Assembly: GCF_001806875.1 (NCBI RefSeq)
Contig: NZ_KV786241.1
Coordinates: 1 to 64,000 of the forward strand
DNA from: Corynebacterium sp. HMSC29G08
GTDB taxonomy: Bacteria; Actinomycetota; Actinomycetes; Mycobacteriales; Mycobacteriaceae
DNA length: 64,000 nucleotides
Reading direction: 5' to 3'
Shown: positions 8,716 through 15,981 of the stretch, in pieces
Numbering within the stretch: position 1 is the first letter of the stretch
Layout: every line of letters begins with the position of its first letter
Translations under genes and position numbers: made by a program
The notes under the pieces: model-generated
What the model was told of the DNA's origin: nothing
Database searches by the model: none
Seen by the model: only the letters and a program-made list of their open reading frames with translations

Positions 8716-10101
8716 ATGAAGCTCTATGCCGCGCCGCTGAATTTCCGTGCACTTGCGCAAGAGTTCGATGTGCCCACGGATTTCCCGCCTGAGGTGCTGG
8801 AGGAGGCGCAGCACCTGCAGTTTTCGCCTGGGCACAAGCGTATGGACGCCCGCGACATCCCCATGGTCACCATCGACCCACCCGGGGCCAAAGACTTGGA
8901 CCAGGCGTTGTGCATTGAAACGCGAGGGGATGGCTACCGCGTGTACTACGCCATTGCGGATGTCGCGGCGTTTGTGGAGCCGTCTTCGCTGGTCAAGCAG
9001 GAGTCGTTGCAGCGTGGGCAGACGATTTACCTGCCGGATGAGCCGGCACGTCTACACCCGGCGCCACTTTCAGAAGGCAGCGCGTCGCTGCTTCCCAATG
9101 TTGATCGCCCCGCTGTCTTATGGACGTTTGATCTTGACGCCGCCGGCGAAGTCGAACACGCCCACGTCGAGCGCGCCCTGATCCATTCCGTGGCCAGGTT
9201 GGATTACGCGCAGGTGCAGCAGGCGTTTGATAGGGGAGACGCGATGGCGCAGATACGCCTCCTGCCCGAGGTGGGCAAACTCAGACAGCAATCTTCTTTT
9301 CGACGCCAAGCCGTCAACCTACGCCTGCCCGCAGTGCGCGTGGTGGAAAACTCCGACGGCACGTTTGAGCTGGTCATTGAGCCCAGGTTCGCCGCGATGG
9401 ACTACAACTCTGAGCTCTCCCTACTCACGGGCATGGTGGCTGGGCGCATGATGGTGGAGGCGGGCGTGGGGTTCTTGCGCACACTTAAGCCTGCATCCGC
9501 GGAGGCGGAAGCGGAGTTTCGCGCGGAGGCGCACAACCTGGGCTTTGACGTGGAGGGGGAGATCGGCGCATTTTTAGCGGGCGTAGATGCAGACACCCCG
9601 CGCGGCGCGGCCGTGATGCGTGAAGCACAGAAGCTTTTGCGCTCCTCCGGGTATGTGGATTTGTCCCAGGGTGCACCGGAGGTGCATGCCGGGATTGGCG
9701 GATACTACTCGCACGTCACAGCGCCGTTGCGCAGGCTGATTGACCGCTACGCAACCGAAGTGTGCCTGGCTATCTGTGGAGGCTACGAGATCCCAAGCTG
9801 GGTGACGGATGACGCCGAGGCAGTCCTGCAAACCATGTCCCGCACCTCACAACTGGCTAACACCGTAGACAAGGCGGCGCTGAACCTCACGGAGGCAACC
9901 GTGCTTAAGCCCTGGGTGGGGCACAACTTTGAGGGCGTGGTGCTGCAGCACCGTTCGCAGCGTGCACACATTTTTGTGACGCAGCCGCCGTTGCTCGCGC
10001 CGTCGATAGGCGGGCCTGCCGAAGGCACCCAAAGCGTGTTCTCCCTGATTCGCGCGGACCCCGAAGCGCGCAAAGTGGAGTTTGCCTGGCCCGCTGACTA
10101 G
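8716..10101 (+). CDS. RNB-domain exoribonuclease (RNase II/R family)
   Basis: The 461-residue product is essentially a bare RNB catalytic domain. The magnesium-binding acidic cluster is in IDPPGAKDLDQAL (Asp54, Asp60, Asp62), and later signature segments include YSHVTAPLRRLIDRY near residue 330. It lacks the cold-shock and clear S1 domains of full RNase R, as is usual for the short actinobacterial form. The expected role is 3'-to-5' RNA degradation. It follows the RNase P RNA gene and is convergent with the galactokinase-like gene. Confidence 0.9.
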   Translation: MKLYAAPLNFRALAQEFDVPTDFPPEVLEEAQHLQFSPGHKRMDARDIPMVTIDPPGAKDLDQALCIETRGDGYRVYYAIADVAAFVEPSSLVKQESLQRGQTIYLPDEPARLHPAPLSEGSASLLPNVDRPAVLWTFDLDAAGEVEHAHVERALIHSVARLDYAQVQQAFDRGDAMAQIRLLPEVGKLRQQSSFRRQAVNLRLPAVRVVENSDGTFELVIEPRFAAMDYNSELSLLTGMVAGRMMVEAGVGFLRTLKPASAEAEAEFRAEAHNLGFDVEGEIGAFLAGVDADTPRGAAVMREAQKLLRSSGYVDLSQGAPEVHAGIGGYYSHVTAPLRRLIDRYATEVCLAICGGYEIPSWVTDDAEAVLQTMSRTSQLANTVDKAALNLTEATVLKPWVGHNFEGVVLQHRSQRAHIFVTQPPLLAPSIGGPAEGTQSVFSLIRADPEARKVEFAWPAD

Positions 10102-10113
10102 GCGTTATCTTCC

Positions 10114-11310
10114 CTAATCGTCCAGCCGTGCGGCCTCACCCGGGCGGATCTCCAGCACGTGGAAGTCCTTGGCAAACACCTTGGCAAACTCGTCTGCCTC
10201 CTTAAGCGGCACAAACGCCACCACGGCCTGCGAAGTACCCGCCGCCGCCGGCCGCGCCGCCGTCGCGCCGCGCTGCAGCGCCAGTGCCACCAGCGCGTCC
10301 GGGGTTTCCAGATCGTGCGCCTCGTTTGGGGAGTTCAGCAAGGTAAACAGCTCGTTGCCTCGGCGTGAGCGCAGTGCCTTAGCCGCGGCCAGGCTGCGCA
10401 GCGTCTCTGTCTCGCAGAACTGCACCCAACGCCGCGCGGTTTGCGGCTCCGGCGCCTTCTCATCGCCCGCGTCGCGCCGCGCCTCCACCCACTCCACTAC
10501 CCGGTCCACGTTATCGGGCAGTTCGCGTAACGACGCCACGCCAAAGTTCCCCACCGCATCATCAATAAACCCACGCCACGTTGCAATACGCTCTTTTTGC
10601 TTGCCGTGCGGCTGTCCCCACGCTTGTGCAATGGAGAAGATACGCACACCCAACCTGCCCGGGTGTGGAGCAGGTGCGACCGAGCCGTCGGCGTAATCCA
10701 CCACCGTGACCTGCTCAGGCGTGCCGCGAAGCGCCACCGTGTGACGCGCGCGCAAAACCGCAAGCGAGGAATACGTACCAACCGCGTGCGAGCAGATCTC
10801 CGCCAGGCGTGTGCGTATCGGCGGATCATTCACCTCCGCGTTGCCCCCGGCAAGGGCCAGCGCAATCGCCGCGTCCGCCGCGTACAACGCGCCAAGACCA
10901 GCACCAACCGGGATCTCGGAGACCACCGTGATGTCCAACCCGGCCGTATCGCGCGAAAGCACTTGGCGGGTAATCATCGTCTGCACCAAACCAACCACGC
11001 GGCGCATCAGCGGATCCTCGATCGCGCCTTCTGCAAGCTGCACCAGCGTCGCCTCACCCGTAGTCACAGGGGAGTGGGGGCTTTCGGCGTGCAGCGTAAT
11101 CAGGTCGTCATCACGCGGACTGACCGCAGCCGCCGCACGTAAATCCCCCAACCCAACAACGGTTACGCCCCCGAAGTGATCCACGTTCTCACCGATCAAC
11201 ACCCACGTTGCCGGCGCCGTCGCCACATACGCAGGCTGCACCCCGGTACGCTGCGCATGCTGTGCGCGTACTGCTTTTGCCGCCTCTGCCGCCTCTGTCA
11301 GCTTTGCCAT
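10114..11310 (-). CDS. galactokinase-like GHMP kinase family protein
   Basis: The 398-residue protein follows the galactokinase plan in degenerate form. GENVDHFGG near residue 38 matches the GEHTDYNGG substrate signature, IPVGAGLGALYA near 150 stands for the PxGxGLSSSA ATP motif, and AAAGTSQAVVAF is the C-terminal third motif. The second motif lacks the usual run of serines, so galactose phosphorylation is doubtful. No other Leloir gene is near. Its start is 40 bases from the divergent 68-residue gene. Confidence 0.75.
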   Translation of the reverse strand: MAKLTEAAEAAKAVRAQHAQRTGVQPAYVATAPATWVLIGENVDHFGGVTVVGLGDLRAAAAVSPRDDDLITLHAESPHSPVTTGEATLVQLAEGAIEDPLMRRVVGLVQTMITRQVLSRDTAGLDITVVSEIPVGAGLGALYAADAAIALALAGGNAEVNDPPIRTRLAEICSHAVGTYSSLAVLRARHTVALRGTPEQVTVVDYADGSVAPAPHPGRLGVRIFSIAQAWGQPHGKQKERIATWRGFIDDAVGNFGVASLRELPDNVDRVVEWVEARRDAGDEKAPEPQTARRWVQFCETETLRSLAAAKALRSRRGNELFTLLNSPNEAHDLETPDALVALALQRGATAARPAAAGTSQAVVAFVPLKEADEFAKVFAKDFHVLEIRPGEAARLDD

Positions 11311-11350
11311 GCGGCCTACAGTACCAACTCATACAGGTACACTTTTGGCC

Positions 11351-11557
11351 ATGAGCGACGACAAGTTCTACTACAACCCCGAAACCGGCGAAGTCACCCA
11401 AGGCAAGGTTGCCTCCTGGGACAACCGCATGGGCCCGTACGACTCCCGCGAGGCCGCCGAGCACGCCATCACCATTGCGAAAGAACGCAACCGGCTTGCC
11501 GACGCCGCCGACGACGCCGACGACAACTGGGGCGAACCCGCCTCCTGGGAGAAGTAA
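11351..11557 (+). CDS. small SPOR-like protein
   Basis: A 68-residue acidic protein (FYYNPETGEVTQGK... then GPYDSREAAEHAI). The pattern of an aromatic start, a tryptophan-containing turn and a helix with AAEHAI resembles the short SPOR-like proteins common in corynebacteria. The ATG at 11351 was chosen; an upstream in-frame extension would run into the divergent gene's start region. It is convergent with the CYTH-CHAD gene, with six bases between the stops. Confidence 0.75.
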   Translation: MSDDKFYYNPETGEVTQGKVASWDNRMGPYDSREAAEHAITIAKERNRLADAADDADDNWGEPASWEK

Positions 11558-11563
11558 GCCGAC

Positions 11564-13159
11564 CTACTTCGAAATCTTCTTAAACGCCTTCTTCAGCTCT
11601 CGCATGGAGGCGTCGTAGGGGGACAACGCGGCATCGCCAAGCATGAGCTCCCGCTGGTAGAGCAAACCGTAAGCGAACGTGTCCTCGCCGCGCTCGCGGG
11701 CCTCATCAGTCAGGCGCAAAATACGATCGCGCGAGGTCACAGCGTCCTGGAAATCACCCAACACGGTCTGCAGCGCCTTCGCCGCCTTAGCCAGGCGCCC
11801 CGTCTTAATGCCCGCAGCCTCCGCAGCCGCCGTGGCGTAACGCAACTTCTTCACAGCTTTACGCACATCATGCACGTAATCCTCGCGCTTGTGCAGCGGC
11901 AAATCCGTGTCGTGGTAATGCTCCGCAACCTTCGCGTCGCGCTTGCGCACCTTCTTAAACGCCTTCTCCAGGTGCTCCATGAGGATCTTTTTGTCCGTCT
12001 CACTCTCCTCGGACTCCTCTTCGGGGCTGGAATGCACCGGCGGGGAGGCGAGGAGATCATCGATGGCGTCCAGCATGTTCAAGAAACGCTCACCGTCCAG
12101 CATCGCAACGATTTCGGCGTGCGCGGCGGTGTAGTCCGACCGCATGTCGCCGGCGATGTGGGCACGGGTGGCGTCATCGATCAGACCGCTTTCATCGGTC
12201 TCCAGCAGCTCAATGAAGCGCTCCTCAACCACCTCGGCATCACGCGCAACGCCCAACACCGCGGCGGTTTCCTTCAACTCCGCCTCAAGCGTTGCAAGCT
12301 GCTCGCCTTCGAGGATGCCTTCAAACGTCTCCAACAGCGAGCGCATCTCGCGCGTAGCCACCCGCAGCTGGTGCACCGAATCGAACTCATCCGCGCGCAC
12401 CTTCGGGTCCCACGCCACGATCTCAGCACGCTGCGCGCGCACTGCCGCGATCACAGCCGCGGCCGGCGAGCCCTCCTCCAACTCCGGCTCCTGCAAATGC
12501 GGCGGCAGGGGAGCGGTGTGCACCGAATCGCCCAGCGCCGTGGCCAGTTTCGACGGCGACGACGACTTCCTCGCACCACTATTAATAAGGAAAGACGTGG
12601 CCTGACGGATCACCGCGTGACCTTCCTCGGTGCCGGCAATCGACTCCGCCAGCTCAAGCTCCCACTCGCGCCACGAGGTGCGCTCGCCGCCGGGAAGTAG
12701 TGACCAGGCGGTGACGTGATCGTCGCAAAACTCCGCGATGACCTCGCCTTCTTCGTTAGCAAGCTTGGACTCCACACGACGGTTGTCCACCTGCGCCACC
12801 GGCTCCAACGGCACATTGCGCACAATCGCACGCACCTGATCCAGCAGCTCAGAAGGAATCGTGGCCGGATCTTCCAACGGCGCGCGCAGCTCATGGCGCC
12901 CATCACCGTCCGCCGGCAGCTTCATGTGCCAGCCGTCGTCCACCCCTCCTTTACGACGCCTCAACGTAACCTTCTGCCTACTCAACCTGAGATCAGGCGT
13001 GTCGTAATACACCGCGGACAGGTTGTGCTCCGTGGTGCCCTTCATTGCGCTCACCCCCGGCAGTTGCGTCAAGTCCGGCACCGCCGTCGAATCATCCACG
13101 GCAAGCTTGATCTCCACCTCGAGGTGGCGTTCTGCCTGCTTGTTCTTCTTCTCGCCCAT
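11564..13159 (-). CDS. CYTH and CHAD domain protein
   Basis: The 531-residue protein starts with a CYTH domain (about 10-200) carrying the ExExK signature EVEIK at 14-18 and alternating charged residues for binding triphosphate. A CHAD helical domain follows (about 235-520) with conserved histidines in VHQLRVATREMRS and YVHDVRKAVKKLRY. CYTH enzymes act on triphosphates and CHAD domains bind polyphosphate, so a role in polyphosphate metabolism or granules is expected from the families. The long Glu/Lys-rich linker between CHAD helices (about 355-400) is probably flexible. Confidence 0.93.
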   Translation of the reverse strand: MGEKKNKQAERHLEVEIKLAVDDSTAVPDLTQLPGVSAMKGTTEHNLSAVYYDTPDLRLSRQKVTLRRRKGGVDDGWHMKLPADGDGRHELRAPLEDPATIPSELLDQVRAIVRNVPLEPVAQVDNRRVESKLANEEGEVIAEFCDDHVTAWSLLPGGERTSWREWELELAESIAGTEEGHAVIRQATSFLINSGARKSSSPSKLATALGDSVHTAPLPPHLQEPELEEGSPAAAVIAAVRAQRAEIVAWDPKVRADEFDSVHQLRVATREMRSLLETFEGILEGEQLATLEAELKETAAVLGVARDAEVVEERFIELLETDESGLIDDATRAHIAGDMRSDYTAAHAEIVAMLDGERFLNMLDAIDDLLASPPVHSSPEEESEESETDKKILMEHLEKAFKKVRKRDAKVAEHYHDTDLPLHKREDYVHDVRKAVKKLRYATAAAEAAGIKTGRLAKAAKALQTVLGDFQDAVTSRDRILRLTDEARERGEDTFAYGLLYQRELMLGDAALSPYDASMRELKKAFKKISK

Positions 13160-13206
13160 GGGTGGCCTCCTTTAGTTGGGTATTAGTTACAACGATAGTC
13201 GCGGGT

Positions 13207-13333
13207 GTGGCGGGTCGCCCGGGGTGTGCTGTGTGGCGGGTCGCCCGGGGTGCGGGATCACGTTTCACCACGCTCGGTCGCGATGGCTCCCGGCGCTGCC
13301 CGCTACACCCCGACGCTGCCCGCTACACCCCGA
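13207..13333. repeat. two short tandem duplications
   Basis: GTGGCGGGTCGCCCGGGGTG occurs twice (13207-13226 and 13233-13252), and CGCTGCCCGCTACACCCCGA is duplicated head to tail at 13294-13313 and 13314-13333. They fill the gap between the CYTH-CHAD start and the 72-bp direct repeat. No gene is visible here. Confidence 0.85.
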
Positions 13334-13396
13334 ACACAACACCCCGAACAGACCATGGAAATGTGGTCTATCCGTACTCTTCCGTTCGGGGTTTAG
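13325..13396. repeat. 72-bp direct repeat, left copy
   Basis: This block matches 14492-14563 at 64 of 72 positions by eye, in the same orientation and without gaps. Each copy has ACCCCGAAC near its left end and GTTCGGGGT near its right end, so a single copy can also fold into a hairpin. The two copies bracket one gene. Confidence 0.85.
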
Positions 13397-13431
13397 GGAA
13401 CAACGGCAAAATAGCGGCGCGCTAGGCGGCC

Positions 13432-14394
13432 TTAGGCGCTGGGCTGGTAGCGCCAGTGCTCGCCGGAGCGTGGGCGTTCGCGTGTTGCTTTTGTCAGCGG
13501 TTCGCCGAGCAGCTCGGATCGCGCCTTTATTTCGAGGAGGCGGCGGACGCACGCGGCTTCGTCGCGAAGAAGCTCGGGCACCGTGATGCGGAGAACCTCA
13601 TAGAGCTGGGAACGAATCCAGTTTTCACGCTGGAGCTGCTCCAGGGCGGCTCGTTTGGGATCTTCGTCAAATTTGACCGCACCATCGATCTCCGCAACAA
13701 GCTGGCCCCATACGAAGTCCGGCCGGACGTGCTTACCAATCCACATCTGCTCCTGGACCACAATGCCGCACTCTCGAAGAATGACGCGGAAGAGCGATTC
13801 GTACGGCGACTCTGACCAGGTCGAACTCCACTCCAATGCCTGCCTGGCCTTGTTGATGCCTCGTTTTCGTTCCATCCGTCGAATCGTGGCTTCGAGGTCT
13901 TCACGCATCTGTTGTTGCTCCCACGGCTTCTGCATTTTGTGGAACAACGAGTCCATAGCCACAACTCCGTGGCGAACCCCGTGGAAACGCGCAATATCCA
14001 CAGCGGTTCGGACGGGACTGGTCACGCGGAGCTTGTCTGTCGTGCCTGTGGGCGTGAACGCGATGGTATCCATTTCGGGGATGCACATGCCCGTATATCT
14101 CACGCCTGGCGGCCAACGCTTTGGGCTCGCGGGTTTCGGGTGAGCGAGATACACAGGAGCGTTGTTGTCGGGAAGCGTCCAAATGCTGTGTATAGCTGCG
14201 GCTGAGCGGCCGATCAAGACTGCTCTGCGAGAGGCCGCACCTACGGCATAGCAGCGAAGAAATTCCTGCTCGTGGCGCTTGAGCGCTTGCCAATCCGACG
14301 TTGCGATGAACTTCGTCGCTGACAACCTTTCGCACACCTGCTGTTCCGACTGACCGGGACGGATCAGACGGTCAATGAGTGAGTAAATGTCCAC
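13432..14394 (-). CDS. AbiEi/DUF559-like protein with endonuclease-type C-terminus
   Basis: A 320-residue protein. The GTG at 14394 was chosen because GGGGGG lies seven bases upstream; an ATG 24 bases earlier is possible. The N-terminal half resembles the winged-helix plus AbiEi-type domain (segments SPVRTAVDIARFHG and GVVAMDSLFH). The C-terminal part has the DUF559/very-short-patch-repair-like pattern RPDFVWGQLVAEIDG, a nuclease-fold signature. Genes of this type are patchily distributed in actinobacteria and have no settled function. The 72-bp direct repeats on either side suggest acquisition or loss as a unit. Confidence 0.8.
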   Translation of the reverse strand: MDIYSLIDRLIRPGQSEQQVCERLSATKFIATSDWQALKRHEQEFLRCYAVGAASRRAVLIGRSAAAIHSIWTLPDNNAPVYLAHPKPASPKRWPPGVRYTGMCIPEMDTIAFTPTGTTDKLRVTSPVRTAVDIARFHGVRHGVVAMDSLFHKMQKPWEQQQMREDLEATIRRMERKRGINKARQALEWSSTWSESPYESLFRVILRECGIVVQEQMWIGKHVRPDFVWGQLVAEIDGAVKFDEDPKRAALEQLQRENWIRSQLYEVLRITVPELLRDEAACVRRLLEIKARSELLGEPLTKATRERPRSGEHWRYQPSA

Positions 14395-14491
14395 AATTTC
14401 CCCCCGAAAATGTTGCATGTGTTGAGGGGAGTCTAACGCATGCTGTTGGTTCACACTAGGGGGACCACAGGGCCGCGGTGTCCCACACGCT

Positions 14492-14563
14492 AGACCCCGA
14501 ACGCAACACCCCGAATACACCATGAAAACGTGGCCTATCCGTACTCTTCCGTTCGGGGTGTAG
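14492..14563. repeat. 72-bp direct repeat, right copy
   Basis: Partner of 13325-13396. The 25 bases from CTATCCGTACTCTTCCG into the GTTCGGGG arm are identical in both copies, the best-conserved stretch. Confidence 0.85.
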
Positions 14564-14652
14564 CCGCGGCGGCGTTGGGGACGGCCAAACCCGGCGCGTC
14601 AAGCCAAACCCGCCAAACCCACCAAACCCAGCACAAAAGCTAAACTGCCACC

Positions 14653-15981
14653 ATGAGCTCTCAAACGGACAACGTGCTGCGCTTGGTGGAGCAGCAGGAC
14701 ATCGCTTTCATTCGTCTGTGGTTTACGGATATTTCGGGGAGTTTGAAGACGGTGATGATGTCGCCTGCGGAGTTGGAGTCGGCGTTTGAGGAGGGGGTGG
14801 GTTTTGATGGGAGTTCGATTGAGGGGTTTAGTCGTGTGTCTGAGTCGGATACGTTGTTGAGGCCGGATCCGTCTACGTTCCAGATTTTGCCGTTTGATGA
14901 GGATGCGGGCCTGCAGACGGCACGTATGTTTTGTGACATTACGATGCCGGATGGGGACCCGCTCTTCGCTGACCCGCGGCAGGTGCTGAGGCGTCAGATG
15001 AATGCGGCGCGTGAGATGGGCTTTGAGTTTTTCGCAAGTCCTGAGATTGAGTTTTATGTGGTCAAGCCGGGTGAGGATAAGATCACGCCGGCGGATAAGG
15101 GTGGGTATTTCGACCAGGCGAAGCGTAATGAGGCGCCGAAGTTGCGCAGGCAGGCGATTGCTGCGCTTGAGTACATGGGCATCACTACGGAGTTTTCGCA
15201 CCATGAGGCGAGCCCGGGCCAGCAGGAGATTGATCTGCGGCATACGGATGCGTTGACTATGGCGGATAATGTGGTCACGTTTCGCTACATCGTGAAGACG
15301 GTGGCGGAGGCGACGGGTGTGCATGCGACGTTTATGCCGAAGCCTTTTCCGCATTTGGATGGTTCGGCGATGCATACGCATTTCTCGTTGTTTGAGGGTG
15401 AGACGAATGCGTTTCATGATCCGGATGATGAGATCAGTTTGTCGCGGGTGGGGCGTCAGTTTATTGCGGGGATTATTGAGCACGCGCCGGAGATTTCGGC
15501 GGTGACGAATCAGTGGGTCAATTCGTATAAGCGTTTGCAGTTTGGTTCTGAGGCGCCGACGGCTGCTACGTGGGGTATTTCGAATCGTTCGGCGATGGTG
15601 CGTGTGCCTACGTATCGGCTGCATAAGGCGGATTCGCGTCGTATTGAGGTCCGTTCGTTGGATTCGGCGTGTAATCCGTATTTGGCGTTTGCGGCGGTGT
15701 TGGCGGCGGGTTTGAAGGGCATTGAGGATGAGTATGAGCTTGATGAGCCGGCGCGTGATGATGTGTTTGCGTTGACGCGTCGTGAACGTCGCGCGATGGG
15801 GTATCGGGATTTGCCGGGTTCTCTTGATCAGGCGCTTCGCCATCTTGAGCGTTCTGAGTTTATGGCGGAGGTGTTGGGTGAGCAGGTGTTTGAGTTCTTT
15901 TTGCGCACGAAGTGGGATGAGTGGCATGAGTATCAGTCGCAGGTTACGCCGTGGGAGATTGAGACTGGGTTGGATCTATGA
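14653..15981 (+). CDS. glnA2: glutamine synthetase, GlnA2 type
   Basis: The 442-residue protein is a type I-alpha glutamine synthetase: beta-grasp domain, GFDGSSIEGF near residue 55, the ATP-site segment KPFPHLDGSAMHTH near 230, and the glutamate-site NRSAMVRVP. It lacks the tyrosine of the adenylylation loop that GlnA1 has (DEPARDDVFAL in its place), as known for corynebacterial GlnA2. glnE overlaps its stop by four bases, the usual arrangement. Codons end in T or G unusually often, so the whole reverse strand is also open; this differs from its neighbours and from the glnA2-like fragment at 31.7 kb. Confidence 0.93.
   Translation: MSSQTDNVLRLVEQQDIAFIRLWFTDISGSLKTVMMSPAELESAFEEGVGFDGSSIEGFSRVSESDTLLRPDPSTFQILPFDEDAGLQTARMFCDITMPDGDPLFADPRQVLRRQMNAAREMGFEFFASPEIEFYVVKPGEDKITPADKGGYFDQAKRNEAPKLRRQAIAALEYMGITTEFSHHEASPGQQEIDLRHTDALTMADNVVTFRYIVKTVAEATGVHATFMPKPFPHLDGSAMHTHFSLFEGETNAFHDPDDEISLSRVGRQFIAGIIEHAPEISAVTNQWVNSYKRLQFGSEAPTAATWGISNRSAMVRVPTYRLHKADSRRIEVRSLDSACNPYLAFAAVLAAGLKGIEDEYELDEPARDDVFALTRRERRAMGYRDLPGSLDQALRHLERSEFMAEVLGEQVFEFFLRTKWDEWHEYQSQVTPWEIETGLDL

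Noticed and set aside
13325..14563. Insertion sequence bounded by the 72-bp repeats
   Set aside because: No transposase; the repeats are direct, not inverted, and no target duplication is seen.
14599..15927. 442-codon reverse open frame across glnA2
   Set aside because: It is an Arg/His/Leu-rich mirror of glnA2 codon bias, with no protein-like pattern; kept only as evidence of skewed codons.
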